From the NCBI GenBank assembly GCA_022264855.1, contig JABYQU010000080.1, forward strand, positions 35,168 through 99,167: 64,000 nt of DNA, given 5' to 3'. Of this stretch, positions 10,670 to 20,685 are shown one piece after another. Positions within the stretch are counted from its first letter, which is position 1. Every line of letters begins with the position of its first letter. The notes below the pieces were generated by a model. It did no database searches. It had not been told where the DNA came from and was given only the letters and a program-made list of their open reading frames with translations. This DNA comes from Lenzites betulinus (lineage: Eukaryota > Basidiomycota > Agaricomycetes > Polyporales > Polyporaceae). The position numbers and the translations under genes are program-made.

Positions 10670-11522
10670 ATGTCCGTACTCACCACCCTGGCCCGTGCTG
10701 CCTGCCCCGCGTCCCGCGCTCTCCCTCGCGCCTCCCTCTCCCTCGCCGCTGCCCGCGGCCTGCACTCCCTTCCTGCGCTCGACTATTCCTACGATGTACG
10801 TCTCGTACCCCCCGCGACTCACGCATCACCCTACTGAGCACACACGCACACAGGCCCTCGAGCCGCACATCTCGCGCCAGATCATGGAGCTCCACCACAA
10901 GAAGCACCACCAGGCGTACGTGACCGGCCTCAACGCCGCCGAGGCGTCCTACGCGCAGGCGCCGTCGCCCAGGGACCAGATCCGGCTCCAGCCCGCGCTC
11001 AAGTTCAACGGCGGCGGGCACATCAACCACTCGCTCTTCTGGAAGAACCTCGCGCCCGCGAGCGAGGGCGGCGGCGCGCTCGCCGCGGGCCCGCTCAGGG
11101 ACGCGATCGTCGCGGACTTTGGGAGCGTCGACGGTGCGTGGTGCAGCATGGGGAGCGGAGGGACATGTAGCTGACGCGGATGTGTAGCGTTCAAGAAGAA
11201 GGTGAACGCGGTGACGGCGTCCATCCAGGGCTCTGGCTGGGGCTGGGTCGGCTTCAACGCCGACACGAAGAAGCTCGAGGTGGTGACGACCGCGAACCAG
11301 GACCCGCTCCTGACGCACGTCCCCATCATCGGTATCGACATCTGGGAGCACGCCTTCTACCTGCAGTACCACAACGTCAAAGCCGACGTGAGTCGCGCTT
11401 TTGCTTCTTGCTTCGTGTTCGAGTCGTAGCGCTGACGAACCGCGCAGTACCTGACCGCGATTTGGAACGTCATCAACTTCAAGGAGGCTGAGCGGCGGTT
11501 TGTCGAGGCCAGCAAGCAGTGA
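10670..11522 (+). CDS. SOD2: Mitochondrial Fe/Mn superoxide dismutase
   Basis: Four exons (10670-10795, 10854-11133, 11188-11387, 11448-11522) join in phase to 226 residues. The first 30 or so residues are Arg/Ala/Leu/Ser-rich without acidic residues, a typical mitochondrial presequence. I therefore start at ATG 10670 rather than at the upstream in-frame ATG at 10574. The mature protein begins [20 protein letters not shown], with the first His ligand in EPHIS. The second His lies in NHSLFWKNL, and the last Asp and His in [11 protein letters not shown], the family signature. GGGHINH and [10 protein letters not shown] fit manganese-type enzymes. It converts superoxide to hydrogen peroxide and oxygen in the matrix. 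All introns are 54-60 nt. Confidence 0.95.
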
Positions 11523-12375
11523 GCGTGTTCTTGCACGCTGGGGGGCTCCAACGAACAATGTATGTTACCTTAGATATGCCCCTCTTCTAACAATTGTTCG
11601 CCTTCCGCGTGTTCGTGTAGGTCATTTTAGTGCATCTCATTGTTGGATACAGTGTGGGCGAGACCCAGCGCGGAAGACTTGCACTCCCATGGCATTTCCG
11701 TCATCGCTGTGTACTACTCATCCTACCTTTCACGACATTCCCGCATGCCGTCTCCGTCATATGCACATTGCGCAGTAGATCCTGATCTTGCTATGGACGT
11801 ACTTCCAATTGGAGGACATCGTGTCTTCCTCGGCCGCAAGCCTCCGTCGGAGTGTCGGGCGCCTGCTCGCGCCTTACATACGGTGCAGGTTCCTCGACGA
11901 GAACTATGCCAAATACCCAGCGTGACGGTTCACTGAGCGTCGTTTGGCGAAGTTACAGGAGGGAGTCGAGAGCGTGCCTGATGCGAGCTTCATCGGTTGG
12001 AAGTTGTAAGAGCGCTGTATTCTTGCCTGTACTCCAAAAGGAGAGCTTGACATCGGCTGGGCGAGGACGTGGCGTTGGGCTGGAGCGACCAGACGGTGAG
12101 CTGTCTGGCGACACCCACGGCGTCGACTTGTCCATGGCGTGGGCAGCTATGTAAGTTTCGTAGCTTTTGAGGGGCGGCGAATCTGCATATGGACTCGGAC
12201 ATTGTTACCGTTGTCATTAACATGTTCATTCATTAACATCTCGCGTGACGGAACGACGTTAGATACATAGCAAGACAGGCGTGATAGCGTAAAGCGTATG
12301 CAGAAGCAGCAAACAAACAATAAGGTAGCGAGCAGCGTAGACGGGGGGTCGTGACAGGGGCGCCTGCTCCTGCGC
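11523..12375. other. Intergenic between convergent genes
   Basis: This region separates the 3' ends of the SOD gene (+) and the Byr4-like gene (-). Short frames here have no recognisable domain. I see no repeat or RNA gene. Confidence 0.5.
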
Positions 12376-15300
12376 CTATGCAGCAAAAGCAGACGGCGCG
12401 GGACCCGAGGCGGGGACGGCGGGGGGCACAGGGGGCGACGCGACGAGCGCGTGCTGCGAGGGCGAGGGCGACGGCGCGCCGCTCGCGAAGAGCGCCTCGA
12501 GCTCCGCGAGGCAGTCCACGCAGCGCGCGTGCACCTCGCGTGCGTTCTCGAGCAGCGGCTTGATGTTCTCCGGCGCCATCGCGAGCTTCACGTCCGGGAG
12601 CGCCTCCGCGTGCAGCTCGGGGCTCGGCGTGCCCCCCCACGGCTGCGGCGGCGCGGAGCGCACGGACCCGGTCGGGTTCTTGCGGCTCGTGCCGCTGCGC
12701 GAGGGCGGCCGGCGCGGGCTCGCGCTCGGCGCGGACTGGCGGTGCTTGCTCCGCGACGGCGCGCGGCCGGTGTGCGAGCCGGGCTCGCCCTCGCTCGCTT
12801 CGTGCACGTCGGAGAGTTTGATCGAGCGCTGGTAGGACTGGAGCGTCGACGGCGGGATCGCGGACAGCTTCTTGGGGGACTCGCCTGGGCTCCAGATGGA
12901 CGAGCCCGAGGCGTCTGGTCCGCGGCGCGGGGTCTCGGGGCGGAGGCTGAGTTCGCGCGGGTGGAAGAGGTAGGGTGATTTGCCCTTCTTCCCGCGCACG
13001 GTCGCTGTGCCGTCCGAGGGGAGCCCGAGCGTGCGCGCGGCGTGGTCGAGGTCAGAGACGGACTCGACGCGGTCCCAGTCTTCCTCCAGGTCGCCTCCGA
13101 GGCTCGTCCCGCTGGCGTGGCCGGAGCCGCTGCTGGTCAGACCAGCGGCGTTCGAGCTGAGGTCGTCCACGGACGGGGCACCCACGGTCCCGGACGGCTT
13201 GCTCCTCTGCCCGAGGCGGAAGATCGACGCGAGGGAGGGACGGCGCGGGGAGGATTTGTGCGGGATCGACTGCGTCGTGCCGTACGGCGAGTTCGGGTGC
13301 GCCTCCTTGCGCGACTTGATCGACTCCGGGCCCGTGCTCGTCTTCGCGCGGCGGCGCTGCGCGACCGAGTGCGGACGCGAGTGCAGGTTGAGTGACGAGT
13401 CCGTGCTCGCGGACACGGACGAGGACGACGCGGTGACGTGCGGGAGCATCGCGGCGACGCCCGGGCCCTGCTCCGAGTACGACTTCTTGAGCGACTTGAG
13501 CATGTCCCGGAGCCCGCGCATGCCCAGCCGGCTCGTCCGCCGCTTCTTAGGGGACGGCATCGTGTCGTACGGGCGGCCCTGCACGTGCGCGCCGAGGCCG
13601 CCGCCGGACTCCTCGCTGGGGAGCGTGATGGTGCTGTTCATGGCGTCGCCCCAGCGCCAGTTCCGGTTGATGTCCTCCTCGGGGATGTTCGGCTCAAACG
13701 CCATCGTCGCCGATGGGTCCGGATTGTTGAGCATCTCCCGCAGGAGCAGCAGCTGGCGTTGGCTGAGGTCGTGTCGCCCTGTGGATGCACGCCATTGGGA
13801 GGGCGGGCTCGCGAGCGGGGGCGAGGTCATGCCGTGCGAGGCAGAGGTGATCAGCGGCTTCGGCTCATCTCCGGCAAGGGTGATAGCGCGCTCGCGGCTC
13901 TTCCTGCCGTCGTTCGTAGTGGGTACGGCGGGGGCAGATTGGCTGGAGGTCGGCGGAGCAGAGCCAGGAGCTTGAGTGGGGCCACCAGCGAGGTCAATGA
14001 GGAGCTCGGCGCACTCCCACGAGAGCCGGTACTTGGCCTCGATGTTCAGGAACGCCGCGTTGAGCTGATTGCGGCTCGGAGCATTGTTCGCGGCGGGGTT
14101 CGTATTCGAGCGCGTGCGCAGGACGGGTCTAGGGAGGTGGATATAGCTGGGAGAGACGGGGCGGGACTGCGACTCTTGCGGGTCGTTGAGCAGCTCGCGG
14201 ACCTGCCCGACGAGGGTGGTGTACGCGGCCTGTAGCTGTTTGAGCTCTACACACGCCGTCAGTAATTGAGCAGCCACAAACAATCGAGACACTCACGCTC
14301 AACGCTCGACGCAAAGTCGCGCACCATCGTCAAGTCGCGTCGTAGGCTCACTTGCGCCTGGCTGATCCGCGCCGGGATCTTGAGGTCCCCCAGCGAGTTC
14401 CGCCGGAGCACGGAGGAGCTGCTCGGTGGCTCACGCTCCTTCGGGGGCAGCGCCGTGCGCCCCAGCGACGCCGTGTGCACGGGCGACGCCGACAGCTTCG
14501 GGCGCGTCGGGGACGGGAGCGGGGACGGGATCGTCGGCAGGGACGTTTCCTGCGACGACGCCTGGCTGAGCGACGACCGCGGCGAGAGCGTCGGGTGCGA
14601 GCGGGACGGCTCGAGCGTCGGCCGCCCGCCGGTCAGCGAACGTCGCGTCGGCGTCGCGCCAGAGGGGGGCGTCCGCCGCCCGCTCTTGACGCGCGGCGGG
14701 GACGGAGGCTGGAGCTCGATGGGGGGGAGGAGAACGTCTTGCGAGCTCCGGATAACGCGCGAGGGCGGACGCGGCGTGCTCTGGTCGTGCGCGTCGGGAT
14801 CGAGCTTTGGTCGTGGCGGGGACGTGTTCTCGACGGGGACGAGGGGCGCAGCCTGGGGTGGCGGCGGCGGCTCCTTGACCTCCTCGGGCGCGGTGCTCTT
14901 CGTGCGCTTGTGTTTCCCGCTGCCCACCAGGCTGATCCGGCGCATCCCGCCCATGAACCGTCTGCTCCCCTTCTCCTTCTCACCCTTCGCTGGCGTGCTT
15001 GGCGGGAGCGGAACGGGGAGCGGCGGCCGCTCGTGGTGCGCGTCGCTCGAGCGGTCGTCCACGGTCGCGGTCGAGCTCTTCTTGCTGCGATATCCATGCG
15101 CGTGCACGTCCTCGGCACTCGCGCTCGCGCTCCGCTGCTTCGAGCTCGCGCGGCTGCTCGGCGTCGCTGGGCGGCGCGCCGTATGTCGTCCGTCCCCATA
15201 CGAAACATGGCGCGGGGGACGCGGGAGCCCGCCCCCGCCCCAGCTTGAGCCCGAGCCCGAGCCACCCGAAGACGACTGCGAGATCTGCATCGACGCGGGC

Positions 15301-17054
15301 CGGCGGGGGCCCCCGAACAGCAGCGTCGCCGTCGGGATCCCCGACCCATCCACGACCTCGTCGAGATCGCGCGGGAGCGCCGTGCTGCCTTCCCGCCCGC
15401 GCGACCGGGAGCGCTCGCCGCGCCGCTGCTCAGGCTCGCGATCGCGCTCGCGCTGCTCGGCGCGGATGAGGTGCAGCAGCCGCTCCACGCTTTTCTCGCT
15501 CTTTAGTGCCCCCTCGCGTCTCGGTGGCGACCCCGGCGGGCCGTGACCGCCGCCACCAGCGCGAAAAAACCAGCCGCGCGCGCCGGAGCTGCCGGGCGAG
15601 GTTGAAGCGATGAAGCTCGTCGGGCGCGAGCTGCCCGCGCTGCGCGTCGGCTGGGGTGCTGCGACGGGCGCGCTCGTGGTGGAATCCTCGGCGAGCGCGA
15701 CCTCGGTCGGGCCCGTGCTCACGCGTTTCCGCCGCCCGGCCGCGGCGCCCCACTTCTTCCCCACCGAGCCGATGCGCGAGAGCAGCGGCGTCTTGCCTGG
15801 GGCGGCGGGAGTGGCGGAGGAAGACGTGTTGGCGGCGTCGAGCGCGAGTGCGGGCTCCTCGCCGGACGGGCGCCCCGGCTGCTCGGGCGTGACGGGGCGC
15901 ACGGGCGGGTCGACGACCTCGGCGCGGTCGTCGAGCTCGAAGATGCCGTCCTCGAAGTTGGCGGGCGGGCGCGACTTCTTGCGCAGGCGCCGCCGCTCGC
16001 GGTGGATGGGCGGGCTGGGGGGCAGGAGCGCGAGGCGTGCACGCGCGGCGGCGGAGCTCGAGCCCGCGCCGTGGCCGTGGCCCGACGCAGAGCCGGAGAC
16101 GGTCGGCCGGAGAGCGAGATGTGCGGTGGAGGAGTATGAGTAGCCCGCCACGGAATCGCGCCCTGTGGTGGACGATACCGGCACAGAAAACACTGAGGCG
16201 GTGGGCGAGCGCGGGAATGGCGCGATGGCGGTCGCATGCGGTGGCAGCGGCGGAACGGGCGGCGGCGGAGAGAGGTCGGTGGGGAGGTGGAAGGGGATGT
16301 GCCGCGAGCGCGAGGTCACGGTGCGGTCTTCGCTCTCGCGCCCGAAGCCGTACTCGCCGTCCACGTCGTCGTCGTCCCCGGACTCGTCCGACGAGGGCCA
16401 CGAGCCGCGCTTGCGGGGCGTCGCGCGGCGGCGGGGCGACGCGCCACCCGCGCCGCCCGCGCCGTCCTCGAAGTCGTCGTCCCAGTTCTCGACCTCGCCG
16501 TCGCCCTCGGCCGTGTCGGGCTCCCGTCCGCGTTCACGCTCGCGCTCGCGCGTCCCGCGTGCGCCTGCCGCACTGCTCCCGCCCGCAGCGAGCGGGTGCG
16601 CGTGCCGGCGGCGCGCGGCGGGCCCCGGCGAGTCCGTGTCCTGGAAATCGTCGTCCCAGTTTTCCATCAGCGCGTGCTGGCCCGCATTTAAATTCGGGTG
16701 CGTGCGCTGACGGGTCGGCGAGGACGCAGAGGCGGCGGGCTGCTTGGGCGGCGTGGACGGGCCCGGATCGGCCCATCCCTGCGGCGGCTGCGTCTGTCGG
16801 GGCGAGGACGCGGTGTTTTTCTTGTCCTTTGCGAGCGGGGTCGAGGGCGCGGAGGGGGGCCGCCGCCGGGCTGGGGAGGTGGGCGGCGAGCGGCCTGAGG
16901 AGGCTGCTTGGGCCTGTGCGAACTCGAAGTCGGAGTCCCAGTTCTCCTCGGATGGATCTGTAGATGGCTTGTGAGTACACATATTGGAACAGAGGACGAT
17001 CGATGGGCGGATAGGAAGGGGGAGGGCATGCTTACCTGGCTGTGCGCTCGTCAT
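12376..17054 (-). CDS. Byr4-like cytokinesis/septation regulator, 1516 aa
   Basis: Exons complement(12376..14246, 14297..16957, 17036..17054) join in phase to 1516 residues; the first exon encodes only MTSAQP plus one base. The N-terminus has three repeats of an acidic-aromatic motif, ENWDSDFEF, ENWDDDFQD and ENWDDDFED, a feature I associate with fungal Byr4/Bfa1-type proteins. These act with Bub2/Cdc16 as a GAP for the septation GTPase at spindle poles. Most of the middle is disordered, rich in Ser/Pro/Arg with polybasic patches. The C-terminal third has helical segments (ELKQLQAAYTTLVGQVRELL, LNIEAKYRLSWECAELLIDL, MAPENIKPLLENAREVHARC) that look conserved. The family name is from motif memory, so moderate. 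The 5' end and promoter are duplicated at 27331-29062. Confidence 0.6.
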
Positions 17055-17513
17055 CCTGGCATGCGTGTCCTGTCAATGTTTTCGCCGGTTTTCTGTTCGT
17101 GCTCGCGTGGGTGGTCGTGTCTGTGCCAGTGTTGGTGTTCGTGTGCAGATTGTATGCGGTATGTCGTGTCGTCGTGTCGCGTTCTTTCACTCGTGTCCGA
17201 ACGAGCACAGCAAAGTGAAGCAGTTGGTAGACAGAGTAGGTGAAGAAAGCAGGGCAGCGGTCGGGCACACGGCAGGCCTCGCGCGGACCGCGTGGGCGTG
17301 GCAGCGTTGTGTGTTGCGGCGGAGCGGAGCGGGGAGGACGGGGAGGAGGAGGAAGGCAACAACGACGCGGTCGCTTCCCAGTCGTCGTGCGTCCGTAGGC
17401 GCCCGCGTGCATCGTGATCGCGGTTTCTGTGTCCTGGTGGCGCAGCGCAGCCGTCCAGGCACCCCGCTCTTGTTCCTCTCCTTGCGTGGGTGTGCCTGCT
17501 TTGGTGCGCGTTC
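15781..17513. repeat. Segmental duplication, copy 1 (5' part of the Byr4-like gene and its promoter)
   Basis: About 1.73 kb here matches 27331-29062 in the same orientation, with scattered substitutions and small indels. It covers the first coding exons, their introns and roughly 460 bp upstream of the start codon. Similarity ends near 15781 inside the coding region and near 17513 upstream. This copy belongs to the intact gene and is presumably the source. Confidence 0.85.
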
Positions 17514-17971
17514 GGCCTACGTGACCCGCACCGCGTACGAGTACATGCTTCCGCTGCACGCTATGTGCGCAGAGCGCCCTCCCCGCCTCGAGCACTTGGA
17601 ATGCCAATATATACATCGTGATGATGATGATGGATTCATTGATTATAGTGGCATAGAGGCCGGTCACGGCCGAAGTTGCCACTTCGTACAAGTCTACTGC
17701 AAAAATAGCTAGGTAATCATGGCTGCCAGGGGATCCAAAAGGACTCGGACTGGGGAGTGCAAAGGTGGATAGTACGCGTGAGGTGCACATGAGAAGAGAC
17801 TGTCGTGAGGGGATATGTAATACATGCGCGAAAAAGAGACCGGCAGGAGCGACACGCTGTTAGGCATGTGTCTCCCATAACGGGCGGGTGAAAAGCAGGT
17901 TGAGCAGTGAGGAAAGTGTCGCCAGGACTGCAAGTGGGCTATAATGCCGGGTTGGGTTGGGTTGGGTTGGG
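17514..17971. other. Intergenic with a (TTGGG)n tract
   Basis: No gene is supported. A short gatgatgatgatgg run lies near 17620. At 17949-17973 the plus strand has four TTGGG pentamers in a run (CCCAA on the strand of the LINE ORF1), directly after the ORF1 stop. It resembles a 3' tail of a retroelement or a telomere-like tract. Confidence 0.5.
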
Positions 17972-19225
17972 TTAGATGGATTCAGGCACGTAATAGAGAC
18001 GGCCGAATTGGAGGTGCCCCGAGAGGCAGCGCGTGAGCACGTCCGCACGAACAGGACAGTCGGGGGACGACGCGCGATGGGGGCCCTTGCACAGAGTGCA
18101 TTTGGGCGGGAGGTGGTTGCACTGCGATAAGTCGACGCAGGCGTTCTCGGATGGACAGCGGCAAGTAGTGGTGGCGTGGGGGCCTGCACAATAACCGCAG
18201 GACGGGCGGTTCTTGCAATAACGGGCGATATGACCAAAGCGGTGGCAATTGTAACACTGAGTGGGTAGGGAACGGAACCGCTCCGCACGGAGAAGTCGAC
18301 CATTCAGAGCAATGCCGTTCTCAATGGCATGGTTGGCGTTCGCCGACTCTTTGAAGAACAGGACGAGGGAGGAGTGGGATTTGCCGGGCGGCGGACTGGA
18401 TTTGCGTGACATCCACTGGAGGGTCTCCAGTTCGTCCTCTGCGAACGTTGGATCACCTAGGTAGGGGTTCTCGCGGACGATGGTCTCTAGTGCAGCCTGT
18501 CGGGAGCCGTCCGTGTCGAACTTGAAGTCAGTGGGGACTCCATGGACGACAACTCGGTAAGACGGCAAGAGAACTTCGAGCTGCGACGAGAACTGGGGAA
18601 GCCACGACTCATACTCGATCCTAGCAGTGTCCCGCTCGTCCTGGTTATGCCACATGAGACGGATATTGCCATTGCGCAGTTTAGCCACCGCACGCACACG
18701 CGGGATGGGAGAGTCAGGATTGTTGGGTTGGGAACGGATGTTGTTGCGGATGAGAATGTCATTGATGTTACGTTGGATGTCAGCAGGAGTGTCGTGGGCA
18801 AAGGCAGGATGTTTGTAGTCCAGCTGGCGCAGGATGAAGTCGTAGCGTGGAGGACGGGGCTCGCTGAAAGGTACGCTAGGAGGCACACTCCGAGGCGGAG
18901 CACTCGCTTTTGCGGGCTTTGAGCTCTGGGAGGCGGCGACCTGAGCGTACGATGGAGCCTTGTGGGAGTCCGCGATCTGGGCGGCGAGGGAGTCGATCTT
19001 GGTGCATAACGTGCTGAAGGGTGCTTCGACGCAAGTGGAGCGCAGAGCTGCCTCAGCAAGGTGTAGGAATGTCTGAAAGGTGGCCAGTGGAACCGATACG
19101 GTCTTCGCATTTTTGGATTTCGGGAGCGCTACGCTGGAGAGCAGAGTTTGCAGGCGGGAAACTGCGTCCCTAGCTGAGCTGGGACTTTGTGCGTCGCCGA
19201 CAAGTGGCGTGGGAGAGTGGCTCAT
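17972..19225 (-). CDS. LINE-type retrotransposon ORF1 (gag-like, zinc knuckles)
   Basis: A single 417-codon frame starts at ATG 19225. The N-terminal half is helical (VSVPLATFQTFLHLAEAAL) with an APSYAQVAASQ segment common in fungal LINE ORF1. The centre (LVLFFKESANANHAIENGIA) resembles an RRM-like region. The C-terminus has CCHC knuckles: CYNCHRFGHIARYC, then CGYCAGPHATTTC and CTLCKGPHRASSPDC. Such proteins bind the element RNA and help reverse transcription. No ORF2 follows: the frame ends and a CCCAA-repeat tail begins at once, so this is an ORF1-only derivative or a truncated copy. It lies opposite in direction to the reverse-transcriptase remnant at 20200-20685. Confidence 0.8.
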   Translation of the reverse strand: MSHSPTPLVGDAQSPSSARDAVSRLQTLLSSVALPKSKNAKTVSVPLATFQTFLHLAEAALRSTCVEAPFSTLCTKIDSLAAQIADSHKAPSYAQVAASQSSKPAKASAPPRSVPPSVPFSEPRPPRYDFILRQLDYKHPAFAHDTPADIQRNINDILIRNNIRSQPNNPDSPIPRVRAVAKLRNGNIRLMWHNQDERDTARIEYESWLPQFSSQLEVLLPSYRVVVHGVPTDFKFDTDGSRQAALETIVRENPYLGDPTFAEDELETLQWMSRKSSPPPGKSHSSLVLFFKESANANHAIENGIALNGRLLRAERFRSLPTQCYNCHRFGHIARYCKNRPSCGYCAGPHATTTCRCPSENACVDLSQCNHLPPKCTLCKGPHRASSPDCPVRADVLTRCLSGHLQFGRLYYVPESI

Positions 19226-20199
19226 GGTGGTATATACATCGTACTACACGCGCTCGTGCTACTATACACGCGTATATATGCCCATGACCGCGGCCGGCCC
19301 TCACCGGCCTCACCTTCGCTCGACCCGCGCCCTTGCCTTCTCCCAACGCCCACCGCGGGCATGCACACTCGCGCCTGCCCGTGCCGATCGCCCTTGATCT
19401 GTATCGTTGGTCTGTATTCCTCTTTCCATCATGCGCCAGCGCTTGGCCGAGCGCTCGTTCACTTACTCACAGCTGCTCTTCAGGCGCGCCCACTTAACTC
19501 ACTACGCGACGTCCTTGTACAACGTCCCCTTCGAGCTCAGGCCTACCTCGAGCTCGTAGAGAGGCGAAAAACGGCCTGGAGGAGGGTGGATGGCATCGAG
19601 CACACTCGGATGTAGCACAACTATAGGGGCTCCAAAAGAGCGACCCGCTCCCCGTAACTGGGATTCTGTCATGCTCTCACCTAGAGCTGCCGTACACCGT
19701 ATGAACTACAGTGCAACATCGTACGAATGAACTGTGTCAAAATATGACTGGAAATACAGGCCTGGGGGACTCCGAAGGTGGTACCCTCACAGCGACACCG
19801 TGTTTGCTCGTATAAGCCTTCATGCTGCTGCTCTGCTACGCTCGGTGGTCCAATGTGCCGTGCCCACAGACACTTACTGGCACTTTGACTGACACTGAAG
19901 TGCTCAAGCTGCTCAGAGTTCAGGCCGAGCAACACGTCGTTGCGATTTCTCGCCTACGCCTGCTTCGCCCCGCGCGTTTTTGAAGATCTGGCGCTTATCC
20001 GTTTCTGGAGAGACTGCGGCGCCTTCGTGGCGCTGTCACATCCCAATCCAGACATCCACTCTGTCAACATGACAGCGCGAATGCTCCGCTTGAATTCTAA
20101 ATACCAACATGACAGATGGCTGGGCCGACCACAATCGTGCATGCCAGCCTCCTCCTCATCCCTTCCCCTCGCGCTACCCAATAGTCTGAGCCTCCCACA
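19226..20199. mobile_element. Decayed sequence between LINE ORF1 and the LINE 3' remnant
   Basis: The first 100 bp (19226-19320, AT-rich tatatacatcg... then GC-rich) would be the ORF1 5' leader and promoter. From about 19400 on, frames are broken every 30-100 codons and end at the recognisable RT C-terminus. I read this as decayed LINE ORF2, but no catalytic motif survives here. Confidence 0.4.
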
Positions 20200-20685
20200 A
20201 TGTCCGATACTTCGCCTTCTGATCTGCGACAGTTGCTGAAAGCTAAGATGCTGGCCCCTCGAGCCTACCTCTCCATCCCCCGCATCTCCCACCGCCATGC
20301 TGTTGCCCGACTGCTGGCTGGAATTCCTCCATACGCCGTTGAACTACTGCGGTACGAAAACATCCCCCATGAATGGCGCCTCTGCCGCTTCTGCCGATCT
20401 GCCGGTATCGTTGAAGATGAACTACATATCCTCTTCGACTGCACCGACCCCGTGATCGACACGGCGAGACAACGCCTCTATCAATTGCTCTTTGCCCTTA
20501 CCCCCGATATGCTCATCCGACGCCGGCAGCTCTCCGACTGGCACTTCCTCGCGCACTGCCTAATGAACGACCACGCGGCCCCTCTCCTGGGCAAGTTCAT
20601 ACACGCTACATTCACCCGGTGCCAAGCTACACCACTGTTGTGCGTTCGTTCACTTGAGGACCTACATAGCCTCGTGCTCGACTAG
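20200..20685 (+). pseudogene. LINE reverse-transcriptase C-terminal remnant
   Basis: An open 161-codon frame carries the zinc-binding C-terminal tail typical of fungal LINE ORF2: a helix, then RYENIPHEWRLCRFC and VEDELHILFDC (C-x2-C ... H ... C). The polymerase and endonuclease domains are absent upstream, where frames are broken. I therefore treat this as the surviving 3' end of a dead element rather than a gene. It ends at TAG 20683-20685. Confidence 0.6.

Noticed and set aside
12451..16963. Several 150-430 codon plus-strand frames opposite the Byr4-like gene
   Set aside because: Antisense shadows of a GC-rich disordered coding region; the minus-strand exons join in phase to a full protein.
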